This document shows, piece after piece, positions 1 to 9,800 of a stretch of DNA of 64,000 nucleotides. The DNA comes from Pegoplata infirma (lineage: Eukaryota > Arthropoda > Insecta > Diptera > Anthomyiidae): contig OY992536.1 in the NCBI GenBank assembly GCA_963921195.1, positions 176,894,995 to 176,958,994 on the forward strand, read 5' to 3'. Numbering within the stretch: the first letter of the stretch is position 1; each line of letters begins with the position of its first letter. The position numbers and the translations under genes are program-made. Below the pieces are notes generated by a model, which had not been told where the DNA came from, did not search any database, and saw only the letters and a list, made by a program, of their open reading frames with translations.

Positions 1-65
1 AATTTTCTAAAAAGCCAGTAAACTCGAGTTAACAAAAAAAAATTTGTTAACTTTACAATTTTATT

Positions 66-487
66 TTTTTGAGTGTACCCTCTATCTCTAATTGTTAAGG
101 CGGTCCCCATACATTTTTTTTTTTATTTTTTGTAAATTTTTTTTTCCCCTCGATGCTTCTGAGCAAAAAATTTGTAGAATCGATAGAAGTTTTTTTTACA
201 CAAAAAAATTTCAAAAAAATCGAAGAGTACAAACATTTTCAAAAATGAGATTTAAATTTTTAAACTTAAAAATCGCATACTAGAGCGATTTTAAGAATTT
301 TTTGGGATTATTTTTTAAAAAGTACGCAAAAAAAATTTTTTTGAAAAAAAAAATTAAATTTGGACCATCAAAAAAAATCTGAAAATTTATCACGAAGGAG
401 TATTCGAAGGGTACTAATAACTGTAAACAAATTGGGAAAATCTAAAAAAAAAAAAATTCAAAGTCTCCGATTTGACATGGAATGCCC
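66..487. mobile_element. Truncated arm of TGGGGCATTCC foldback family
   Basis: Dispersed repeat, non-coding. About 66-160 matches an inner arm segment also seen near 49105-49150. About 160-487 matches the outer arm seen at 38999-39447, 40886-41449 and, inverted, 48381-48790. It ends at 465-487 with the inverted form of the family terminus (ATTTGACATGGAATGCCCCA) followed by TA. The two segments are not in the order of an intact element, so this copy is internally rearranged and truncated. The flanking bases from 488 belong to a DINE-like repeat, as in other copies. Confidence 0.6.
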
Positions 488-1210
488 CATATACTTTATG
501 GGATCCTAGACCGATTTTTTGATGCGTTACACACGCAATGACAAAGTGAGTATACCCCCATACTGTAGTTGGAGGGTATAAAAAAACTTCTAAAATTTTT
601 TGGTTTTTTAAAGGTTGACTATGTTCTTCAAGGGGAAACTATTAACCTGCACAGAAAGATTTTGAAACGAATTTCAATCAACAAAAACGCAGATTCAATA
701 AATTTTTTTTGAATTGAAATTCCTCCAATTAAGGTGATGGATTGAAAATTTTTTCAATACACCATTTCTTTGATTTTGATCAAATATTTGATCAATTTTT
801 TATTTATAGTCAATCAAAATATTGATTATTTAAGGCATGAATTGTAAGCTTATGACAAAATTATCAAAAAATTCATCTTTTTTGCTTTCCAATATGTTGT
901 CAACAATAAAAATAAGTAAAACCCCATTATTTTGTATATTTCTGAATTAATTTATTCAAATAAATTAAAGCGAAAAAAAAATCTGGTATGTTGAAAATTT
1001 TTAATTCGACAGTTAAAGAAAATAACAAAAATTTTAATCAAAACATTGATTGACTGGTTTAAATTTTGTTGATCAAGAGATTTAATTGAAAATTTTTAGC
1101 CAATAATTTTTTGTGTGTGCCCAGGACCATAAAACATAATTTTGCCAAGCTTTAGGAGTATAACACTTTTATTTTGGACTGCATCGTGTTAACTACAGAC
1201 GGACATTTTG
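488..1210 (+). mobile_element. DINE/Helentron-like repeats, two fragments
   Basis: The stretch 488-580 (ACTTTATGGGATCCTAGACC to GGAGGGTATA) matches the terminal part of the repeat at 57608-58216. The segment 1126-1210 (TTTTGGACTGCAT and the following CAGACGGAC) is the inverse of 60480-60545. It is therefore two truncated copies in the same orientation, the second split by a MITE at 650-1117. Family features seen elsewhere in the window are a short hairpin near one end, GGGTATA sub-terminal repeats and (TCCG)/(TCTG) runs. The DINE/Helentron name is inferred from those hallmarks. No coding sequence. Confidence 0.5.
650..1117 (+). mobile_element. CACAG...TGTG MITE, copy 1
   Basis: A 468-bp non-coding element beginning CACAGAAAGATTTTG and ending AATTTTTTGTGTG. 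The dinucleotide TG lies on both sides (648-649 and 1118-1119). Copies at 21034-22004, 21234-21721, 49534-50019 and 61277-61934 align along their length (TTTCAATCAACAAAAACGC, TTGATTGACT, GCCAATAATTTTTTGTG). The ends match only for a few bases as inverted repeats. It interrupts a DINE-like repeat. Confidence 0.7.
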
Positions 1211-1330
1211 TCTACATGCAGAGAAGAGATGATTGTGGCAACTATAATTTTTTATGATTGAAAATATTATCATAACTTGTTTGTAGCAACCATAACATCT
1301 TTAACATAAATAAAATAAATTTATGGTTTG
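1211..1330. repeat. Dispersed MITE fragment (GATTGTGGCAAC)
   Basis: Contains AGAGATGATTGTGGCAACTA and GTAGCAACCATAACATC. The same block occurs inverted at about 26290-26412 inside the 36-bp array. Shared interior and clear edges in the array copy suggest a small non-autonomous transposon. No target duplication was resolved here. Confidence 0.45.
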
Positions 1331-1708
1331 AAATCAGAAAAAATCGTCCTTGTAACCAAAATCACAAGGGACCTCAAAATCTATGTGTTTTGACGTAAAG
1401 CATCAGCAACCACTTAAAACCTAACCAAAATTATTATATCGCAAAAATTTTTAAAACAGGAGCTAATCTAGAAAAACGGTTAGAACATCCTTTGTGTCCC
1501 ATTTGTCGGAAAAAGTCTACAAATCGAGCACAGAAAAAAAAATTATTTGAATTGTTGGTTAATTTTTAATAACGTTTTTAAATTAACGAAAAATTTCATT
1601 GTATTTACAAACTGTGTTGTTAACTTAAAAATCAATTAATTTCTTTGTCAATACAATTAAATTGCTTGTCTTAATAGAAAATGAAATTTCATGCGTAGTG
1701 TTATCATC
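1331..1708. other. AT-rich flank, no recognisable feature
   Basis: No ORF, RNA gene or repeat recognised. It is the left flank of the FB1 insertion and ends ATCATC immediately before the TA at 1709-1710. Confidence 0.5.
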
Positions 1709-1710
1709 TA

Positions 1711-1890
1711 CACCATTTACAGATGTAATTCGAAAAAGATCAATTGTAATTCGAAGATTCTATTTGTAATTCGAAGATTCCATTTGTAATTCGAAGATTC
1801 CATTTGTAATTCGAAGATTCCATTTGTAATTCGAATACTCCAATTGTAATTCGAAGATTCCATTTGTAATTCGAAGATTCCAATTGTAAT
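1711..1890. repeat. FB terminal cap of 20-bp units
   Basis: After the terminal CACCATTTACAG come one GATCAATTG unit, one GATTCTATTTG unit, several GATTCCATTTG units, a distinctive TACTCCAATTG unit, then GATTCCATTTG and GATTCCAATTG units. Each is about 20 bp and ends GTAATTCGAA. The same order, marker unit included, recurs at both ends of FB1, FB2 and FB3. The cap is therefore conserved while the 21-bp array behind it varies in length, suggesting that it holds the sequence needed for mobilisation (inference). Confidence 0.8.
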
Positions 1891-3065
1891 TCGAAAAAGA
1901 TCAATTGTAATTCGTAAAAGATCAATTGTAATTCGAAAAAGATCAATTGTAATTCGAAAAAGATCAATTGTAATTCGTAAAAGATCAATTGTAATTCGAA
2001 AAAGATCAATTGTAATTCGTAAAAGATCAATTGTAATTCGTAAAAGATCAATTGTAATTCGAAGATTCCAATTGAAATTCGTAAAAGATCAATTGTAATT
2101 CGAAAAAGATCAATTGTAATTCGAAGATTCCAATTGTAATTCGTAAAAGATCAATTGTAATTCGAAAAAGATCAATTGTAATTCGAAAAAGATCAATTGT
2201 AATTCGTAAAAGATCAATTGTAATTCGTAAAAGATCAATTGTAATTCGAAAAAGATCAATTGTAATTCGTAAAAGATCAATTGTAATTCGAAAAAGATCA
2301 ATTGTAATTCGAAAAAGATCAATTGTAATTCGTAAAAGATCAATTGTAATTCGAAAAAGATCAATTGTAATTCGAAAAAGATCAATTGTAATTCGAAAAA
2401 GATCAATTGTAATTTGTAAAAGATCAATTGAAATTCGTAAAAGATCAATTGTAATTCGAAAAAGATCAATTGTAATTCGAAAAAGATCAATTGTAATTCG
2501 AAAAAGATCAATTGTAATTCGTAAAAGATCAATTGTAATTCGTAAAAGATCAATTGTAATTCGAAAAAGATCAATTGTAATTCGAAGATTCCAATTGTAA
2601 TTCGTAAAAGATCAATTGTAATTCGTAAAAGATCAATTGTAATTCGAAAAAGATCAATTGTAATTCGAAAAAGATCAATTGTAATTCGTAAAAGATCAAT
2701 TGTAATTCGTAAAAAATCAATTGTAATTCGAAAAAGATCAATTGTAATTCGTAAAAGATCAATTGTAATTCGAAAAAGATCAATTGTAATTCGTAAAAGA
2801 TCAATTGTAATTCGAAAAAGATCAATTGTAATTCGAAAAAGATCAATTGTAATTCGAAAAAGATCAATTGTAATTCGTAAAAGATCAATTGTAATTCGAA
2901 AAAGATCAATTGTAATTCGTAAAAGATCAATTGTAATTCGAAAAAGATCAATTGTAATTCGTAAAAGATCAATTGTAATTCGAAAAAGATCAATTGTAAT
3001 TCGAAAAAGATCAATTGTAATTCGAAAAAGATCAATTGTAATTCGTAAAAGATCAATTGTAATTC
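1890..3065. repeat. 21-bp tandem array, left arm of FB1
   Basis: About 56 copies of GATCAATTGTAATTCGWAAAA, where the variable base is A or T. Each unit contains the palindromes CAATTG and, in the A form, TTCGAA, plus an A4-A5 tract repeated every 21 bp. A and T variants are interspersed in an order mirrored in the opposite arm (9690-10865). The repeat translates as an open heptad because 21 is a multiple of three. I do not regard this as a gene. Confidence 0.9.
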
Positions 3066-3146
3066 GAAGATTCTACTTGTAATTCGAAGATTCCATTTGT
3101 AATTCGAAGATTCTATTTGTAATTCGAAGATTCCAATTGTAATTCG

Positions 3147-3370
3147 AAAACGAATGAAACAGAAGATCAACAAAAAATAGTTTTTAATGGCGTACAAAAC
3201 GTAACATGTGTACAAGTAAATTATGCAGATTGATGGGGCCAAAACAAAGTTGAATATTATATAAAGACCAATAGGCACGAAACAGGGATGTAAGTAAGTA
3301 ATTTCACGTGTTAAAATATAGGAAAAATTTTATATATTTTAAAACGCTGAAGCTAGAGACTTGAAATTTG
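3147..3370. other. FB1 inner edge, shared with the FB3 centre
   Basis: Single-copy sequence directly inside the tandem array (ATGAAACAGAAGATCAACAA, TTTTTAATGGCGTA). An imperfect match (AAATCAACAAAAAAACAATG, TTTTTAAAGGCGTA) occupies the centre of FB3. This ties the two elements together and identifies FB3 as an internal-deletion derivative. Confidence 0.7.
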
Positions 3371-5850
3371 GAATGTAGGTTCGCTCCCGACAAAACCACC
3401 CACTAAGAAGGGATTTTTGGAAATTCCGATTCTAAGGGGGGCAAAAGGGGGAAAATAGGGCCCTTTGGGGGATTTTGTATCTTTTGAACTAATAGTCCTA
3501 GAGACTTCAAATTCGAACTATAGGATCCTCTCGCGTAAATAAAATTCCGGAAAAAATATTTTTGGAAAATTCCGCCTCCAAGGGGGAAAATAGGGGGGAA
3601 ATAGGGCAAATGGGTACATTTTTAATATTCTAAACAAATGGTCCCAGAAACTTCAAATTTGAACACTAGGAGCCTCTCGCGGAAATAACATTTTGAAAAA
3701 AGTAATATTTTGAAAATTCCGTTTCTAAGGTGGGGGGAGGGGGAAAGTAGGGCAAGTTGGTACATTTTGTATCTTCAGAACTAATAGTCCTACAATGTTG
3801 AAATTTTGAATATAGGATACTCTCGCGGAAAAAACATTTTGGAAAAAGTACTTTTTTGAAAATTCCGGTTTTATGGGGGACAAAGAGGGAGAAAATAGGG
3901 CAATTTGGTGAATTTTGAACTAATGGTCCTAGAAACTAGATATTTGGACTGTAGTATCCTCTCGGAGAAAAAACCTTTTTTTACAAAAATTTTTTTACTC
4001 AAAATTTTTTTTCACTCAAAATTTTTTTTACTCAATTTGTTTTTTTTTACAAAATTTTTTTTACTAAAATTTTTTTTTTACTCAAAATTTTTTTTTCACT
4101 CAAAATTTTTTTTCACTCAAAATTTTTTTTCAATCAAAATTTTTTTTACTCAAAACTTTTTTTTACTCAACATTTTTTTTTTACTCAACATTTTTTCACT
4201 CAATTTTTTTTACTAAAAATTTTTTTCACTCAATTGTATTTTATACTTCAGTTTTTTTTGCTCAATTTTTTTTACTTAGAAGGTGTTTTCACCCAATTTT
4301 TTTTTTTACTCAAAATTTTTTTTACTCAATTTTTTTACTCAAAAATTTTTTCGCTTAATTTTTTGACTCAAATTTTTTACTCAATTTATTTTTTCTCATT
4401 TTTGCTTTTTTGTGGGAATTTCTTGATTTAATCACTAAAATTAAGGGGGAAATAGAACAATTTTGAACATTTCGATTCTCTGAACTAGCGGTCCCAGAAA
4501 CCTGAAATTTGGACTATAGGATCCTCTCGCGGAAATAATATTTTGAAAAGACGCTTCTAAGAAGGGGAAATGACGAAAAAGGGCAATTTTGTTAATGTTT
4601 GGTCCTAGAAACTTAAAGTTTGGACTATAAGATCCTCTAACGGAAAAAACATTCTGAAACAAAGTTTTGTTTATAATTCTGATTCTAGGGGGTTGTTGGG
4701 GAAAGTAGGATAATTTGGTACATTTTGTATCTTCTGAACTAATGCTCCTAGAAACTTAAAAATTTGGACTATATGATCCTCTCGCGGAAATAACGTTCTG
4801 AAGTATTTTTTGAAAATTTTCATTCAAATTTTGGGGGGAAATAGGACGATTTTGAACATTTTCTATATTCTGAACTAATGGTCCCAGAAACCTGAAATTT
4901 GGACTATAGGATCCTCTCGGGGAAATAATATTCTGAAGAAAGTACTTTTTTAAAAAGGCACTTCTAAGAAGGGGAAAAGGTGGAAAATTGGGCAATTTGG
5001 TACATTTTCTTTTTTCTGACCTAATGGTCCTAGAAACTTAAAGTTTGGACTATAAGATCCCCTCGCAGAAAAAAAATCCGAAACAAAGTTTTTTTTCAAT
5101 TCCGCTTCTAGGGTGGTAAAAAGGGGGATAATAGGAAAATTTGGTACAATTTGTATCTTCTGAACTAATTTTCCCAAAATCTTAAAAATTTTGACAATGG
5201 GATCCTCTCGCGGAAATAACATAGTAAGAAAGTTCTATTTTGAAAATTTCGCTTCTAAGGGTGAAAAAGGGGGAAAGTAGTAATTTTGTGTCTGCTGAAC
5301 TAATGGTCGTAGATACTTGAAATTTGGACTGTACGATCCTCTCGCGGAAATAACATTTTGAAAGAAGTACTTTTTGAAAATTCCGCTTCTAAGGGGGAAA
5401 AAGGGGAAGTAGGGCAATTTTGTATCTGCTGAAATAATGGTCCTAGATACTTAAAATTTGGACTGTACGATCCTCTCGCGAAAAGAACATTCTAAAAGAA
5501 GCACTTTTTGGAAAATTTCGCTTCTAAGGGGGGAAAGGGGGAAAGTAGGGCAATTTTGCTAACTAATGGCCATAGATACTTGAAATTTAGTCTGAACGAT
5601 CCTCTCTCGGAAATAACATTCTAAAGGAAGTACTTTTTCAAAATTCTGTGGGAAAATGGGGGGAAAAAATTACAATTTTGAATCTACTGAACTAATGGTC
5701 CTAGATACTTAAAATTTGAACTGTACGATCCTTTCGGGGAAATAACATTCTTAAGAAACAACTTTTTTAAAAATTCCGCTTTAAGGGGGGAAAAGGGAAA
5801 AGTAGGGCCCTTTGAGGGATTTGGTATCTTTTGAACAAATAGTCCTAGAA
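3370..5850. repeat. 130-150-bp satellite, left arm of FB1
   Basis: About 14-15 diverged tandem units, each with CTAATGGTCCTAGAAACTT, GGATCCTCTCGCGGAAATAA and a purine-rich block (GAAAAAGGGGGAAA). The GATCCTCTC motif recurs at roughly 3527, 3672, 3828, 3956, 4520, 4641, 4776, 4910, 5067, 5200, 5335, 5468, 5600 and 5730. The stretch 3970-4440 interrupts it. ORFs rich in RGSYSPNF are translations of the satellite and are not genes. The mirror image lies at 7080-9390. Confidence 0.85.
3970..4440. repeat. ACTCAAAATTTTTTTT short tandem repeat
   Basis: Roughly 16-bp degenerate repeat of ACTCAAAATTTTTTTT inside the left-arm satellite. The mirror copy is at about 8330-8790 and differs slightly in length. 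The same motif appears outside FB1 at 14186-14265, 36580-36660 and 55310-55350. Confidence 0.8.
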
Positions 5851-6057
5851 GGCTGTGGGCAAAATCGCCCATAGAAAAATCGCCAAAAAAGTTTTATGAA
5901 AAATCGCCCCAAAAAATTTGAAAAATTACCCAAAAAAAAATACGAAACTTCGCCCAAAATTAACGAAAAAAAGTCCAAAAATAAAATGATAAATGGCCCA
6001 AAATAAAATAAAAAAAGATTTTTTCTAACACATTTTTTTCCAAAACATATACTAAAC
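5850..6057. repeat. ATCGCCCAAAA-type repeat at arm base
   Basis: Degenerate short repeat (AAAATCGCCCATAGAAAAATC, then CGCCAAAAAAG) ending at the inner limit of the left arm (CCAAAACATATACTAAAC). The right-arm counterpart is 6808-7040 and is more diverged than the outer arm. Confidence 0.7.
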
Positions 6058-6807
6058 AGAAACACTCAAAATATTTTGTAAGTAAATTCAACTAAAAAAA
6101 ATTTTTAAAACAATCGTTTTTCCTTTTAAAAAACGGACTACTTATACTTAATTTAAAACAACATACTTTTTAAGTTATTTTTAAAGGTTAAAAAATGACT
6201 AGATATTCCGTAAAAACAAATGATATTTCAGTTATTTTAACTGTTTACAATTTTTTATTTTGTGGAGTAAAAATATTTTTTTTTTTTTAAACAAACTACA
6301 AAAACCGTACTTCTGTAAAATTATACGGTATAATCAGTCACAAATAATTTAACTGATAAAAATATTTTTCCGTAAATTTTGTAGTTTATTGTTTTAACAA
6401 CTGTATAAATCTTTCAATATTTTAGTATTTTTGAAAAACAAACGATAAAACGTTTAAAACAACTTTAACGAAAAACTTTTTGAATAACCGTAAATAGTTA
6501 CCGTAAAACTTTTCTGGGTGAAAGCTTTCTTTTGCGGAGAGGGTGGGGTCTAAGGCATGGAGTTTGTAATCCCTAAGCCCGGCCAGAGGCCGGCTACGCG
6601 CTTTTTTTTGTTAAAATTTGTTGGTAAATTTTTTTTGCCTGCGGCGCTTTGGTCGGTGCTAATTATAATTTTTTTTATTTCGTTAAAATTTAAGTTTCAC
6701 ACTTAAAACTTTTACATCAATTACTTATGCGTAACCTATGGTCTTATCTCAAAAGTTTTTGTCTTTGTCTTAAAGTTCTTCTGCGTAGCCGGCCTCTGGC
6801 CGGGCTT
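6058..6807. other. FB1 central core (750 bp)
   Basis: The only unpaired part of FB1. 6070-6520 is AT-rich without ORFs. 6530-6807 carries GCGGAGAGGGTGGGG followed by the GC-rich CCCGGCCAGAGGCCGGCTAC (6571-6596), with an inverted copy at 6783-6806 (GTAGCCGGCCTCTGGCCGGG). A near-identical block occurs at 53776-53850 inside an unrelated element. No transposase is encoded, so this copy is non-autonomous. Confidence 0.7.
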
Positions 6808-9800
6808 GTTTAGTGTATGTTTTGGAAAAAAAATGTGTTAGAAAAAATCTTTTTTTATTTTATTTTGGGCCATTTTTCATTTCATTTTTGGACTTTTTTT
6901 CGTTAATTTTGGGCGAAGTTTCGTATTGTATTTTTTTTTTGGGTAATTTTTCATATTTTTTGGGCGATTTTGCATTTGGGCGAATTTTCATAAAACTTTT
7001 TTGGCGATTTTTCTTTGGGCGATTTTGCCCACAGCCTTCTAGGACTATTTGTTCAGAAGATACCAAATCCCTTAAAGGGCCCTACTTTCCCCCTTTTTCC
7101 CCCTTAAAGCGGAATTTTTAAAAAAGTTGTTCTTTAAGAATGTTATTTCCCCGAAAGGATCGTACAGTTCAAATTTCAAGTATCTAGGACCATTAGTTCA
7201 GCAGACTCAAAATTGTAATTTTTCCCCCCATTTTCCCACAGAATTTTGAAAAAGTACTTCCTTTAGAATGTTATTTCCGAGAGAGGATCGTTCAGTCTAA
7301 ATTTCAAGTATCTATGGCCATTAGTTAGCAAAATTGCCCTACTTTCCCCCTTTCCCCCTTTCCCCCCTTAGAAGCGAAATTTTCCAAAAAGTGCTTCTTT
7401 TAGAATGTTCTTTCCGCGAGAGGATCGTACAGTCCAAATTTCAAGTATCTACGACCATTAGTTCAGCAGACACAAAATTATAATATTTCAAAATAGAACT
7501 TTCTTCACTATGTTATTTCCGCGAGAGGATCCCATTGTCAACATTTTTAAGTTTTTGGGAAAATTAGTTCAGAAGATACAAATTGTACCAAATTTTCCTA
7601 TTATCCCCCTTTTTACCACCCTAAAAGCGGAATTGAAAAAAAAACTTTGTTTCGGAATTTTTTTCTGCGAGGGGATCTTATAGTCCAAACTTTAAGTTTC
7701 TAGGACCATTAGGTCAGAAAAAAGAAAATGTACCAAATTGCCCAATTTTCCACCTTTTCCCCTTCTTAGAAGTGCCTTTTTAAAAAAGTACTTTCTTCAG
7801 AATATTATTTCCCCGAGAGGATCCTATAGTCCAAATTTCAGGTTTCTGGGACCATTAGTTCAGAATATAGAAAATGTTCAAAATCGTCCTATTTCCCCCC
7901 AAAATTTGAATGAAAATTTTCAAAAAATACTTCAGAACGTTATTTCCGCGAGAGGATCATATAGTCCAAATTTTTAAGTTTCTAGGAGCATTAGTTCAGA
8001 AGATACAAAATGTACCAAATTATCCTACTTTCCCCCTTTCAACCCCCTAGAATCAGAATTATAAACAAAACTTTGTTTCAGAATGTTTTTTCCGTTAGAG
8101 GATCTTATAGTCCAAACTTTAAGTTTCTAGGACCAAACATTAACAAAATTGCCCTTTTTCGCCATTTCCCCTTCTTAGAAGCGTCTTTTTCAAATTATTA
8201 TTTCCGCAAGAGGATCCTATAGTCCAAATTTCAGGTTTCTGGGACCGTTAGTTCAGAGGATCGAAATGTTCAAAATTGTTCTATTTCCCCCTTAATTTTA
8301 GTGATTAAATCAAGAAATTCCCACAAAAAAGCAAAAATGAGAAAAAATAAATTGAGTAAAAAATTTGAGTCAAAAAATTAAGCGAAAAAATTTTTGAGTA
8401 AAAAAATTGAGTAAAAAAAATTTTTGAGTAAAAAAAAAAAATTGGGTGAAAACACCTTCTAAGTAAAAAAAATTGAGCAAAAAAACTGAAGTATAAAATA
8501 CAATTGAGTGAAAAAAATTTTTAGTAAAAAAAATTGAGTGAAAAAATGTTGAGTAAAAAAAATGTTGAGTAAAAAAAAGTTTTGAGTAAAAAAAAATTTT
8601 GAGTGAAAAAAAATTTTGAGTCAAAAAAAAATTTTGAGTGAAAAAAATTTTTAGTGAAAAAAAAATTTTGAGTGAAAAAAAAATTTGAGTAAAAAAAATT
8701 TTGTAAAAAAAAAAAAATTGAGTAAAAAAAATTTTGAGTGAAAAAAAATTTTGAGTAAAAAAATTTTAGTAAAAAAATTTTTTTTCTCCGAGAGGATACT
8801 ACAGTCCAAATATCTAGTTTCTAGGACCATTAGTTCAAAATTCACCAAATTGCCCTATTTTCCCCCTCTTTGTCCCCCATAAAACCGGAATTTTCAAAAA
8901 AGTACTTTTTCCAAAATGTTATTTCCGCGAGAGTATCCTATATTCAAAATTTCAACATTGTAGGACTATTAGTTCAGAAGATACAAAATGTACCAACTTG
9001 CCCTATTTTCCCCCTCCCCCCACCTTAGAAACGGAATTTTCAAAATATTACTTTTTTCAAAATGTTATTTCCGCGAGAGGCTCCTAGTGTTCAAATTTGA
9101 AGTTTCTGGGACCATTTGTTTAGAATATTAAAAATGTACCCATTTGCCCTATTTTCCCCCTATTTTCCCCCTTGGAGGCGGAATTTTCCAAAAATATTTT
9201 TTCCAGAATTTTATTTCCGCGAGAGGATCCTATAGTTCGAATTTGAAGTCTCTAGGACTATTAGTTCAAAAGATACAAAATCCCCCAAAGGGCCCTATTT
9301 TCCCCCTTTTGCCCCCCTTAGAATCGGAATTTCCAAAAATCCCTTCTTAGTGGGTGGTTTTGTCGGGAGCGAACCTACATTCCAAATTTCAAGTCTCTAG
9401 CTTCAGCGTTTTAAAATATATAAAATTTTTCCTATATTTTAACACGTGAAATTACTTACTTACATCCCTGTTTCGTGCCTATTGGTCTTTATATAATATT
9501 CAACTTTGTTTTGGCCCCATCAATCTGCATAATTTACTTGTACACATGTTACGTTTTGTACGCCATTAAAAACTATTTTTTGTTGATCTTCTGTTTCATT
9601 CGTTTTCGAATTACAATTGGAATCTTCGAATTACAAATAGAATCTTCGAATTACAAATGGAATCTTCGAATTACAAGTAGAATCTTCGAATTACAATTGA
9701 TCTTTTACGAATTACAATTGATCTTTTTCGAATTACAATTGATCTTTTTCGAATTACAATTGATCTTTTTCGAATTACAATTGATCTTTTACGAATTACA

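Larger units (their letters stand above)
1711..6057. repeat. FB1 left arm (4347 bp)
   Basis: Inverted counterpart of 6808-11042. Mirror positions sum to 12753 from the tip to about 3278 (no net indel). They then shift by 20 bp by about 4.8 kb (length change in the T-rich repeat) and by a further 132 bp inside 4995-6057. The last shift equals one satellite unit, so this arm has one more satellite unit than its partner, around 5220-5400. Confidence 0.85.

Noticed and set aside
1740..3278. Long ORFs of a heptad repeat (IFFELQL / IFYELQL), also at 9475-11013, 17299-17599 and 18008-20016
   Set aside because: They are the translation of a 21-bp satellite unit. Two frames of the same strand are open at once, both palindrome arms give them, and 20-bp units shift the frame. 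No start context, domain or codon bias supports a gene.
3905..4431. FFLLNFF-type membrane-like ORFs
   Set aside because: Translations of T-rich ACTCAAAATTTTTTTT tandem repeats; no complexity or conserved motif.
3403..9350. ORFs rich in RGSYSPNF peptides
   Set aside because: Products of the 130-150-bp satellite in FB1. They occur in both arms and in overlapping frames.
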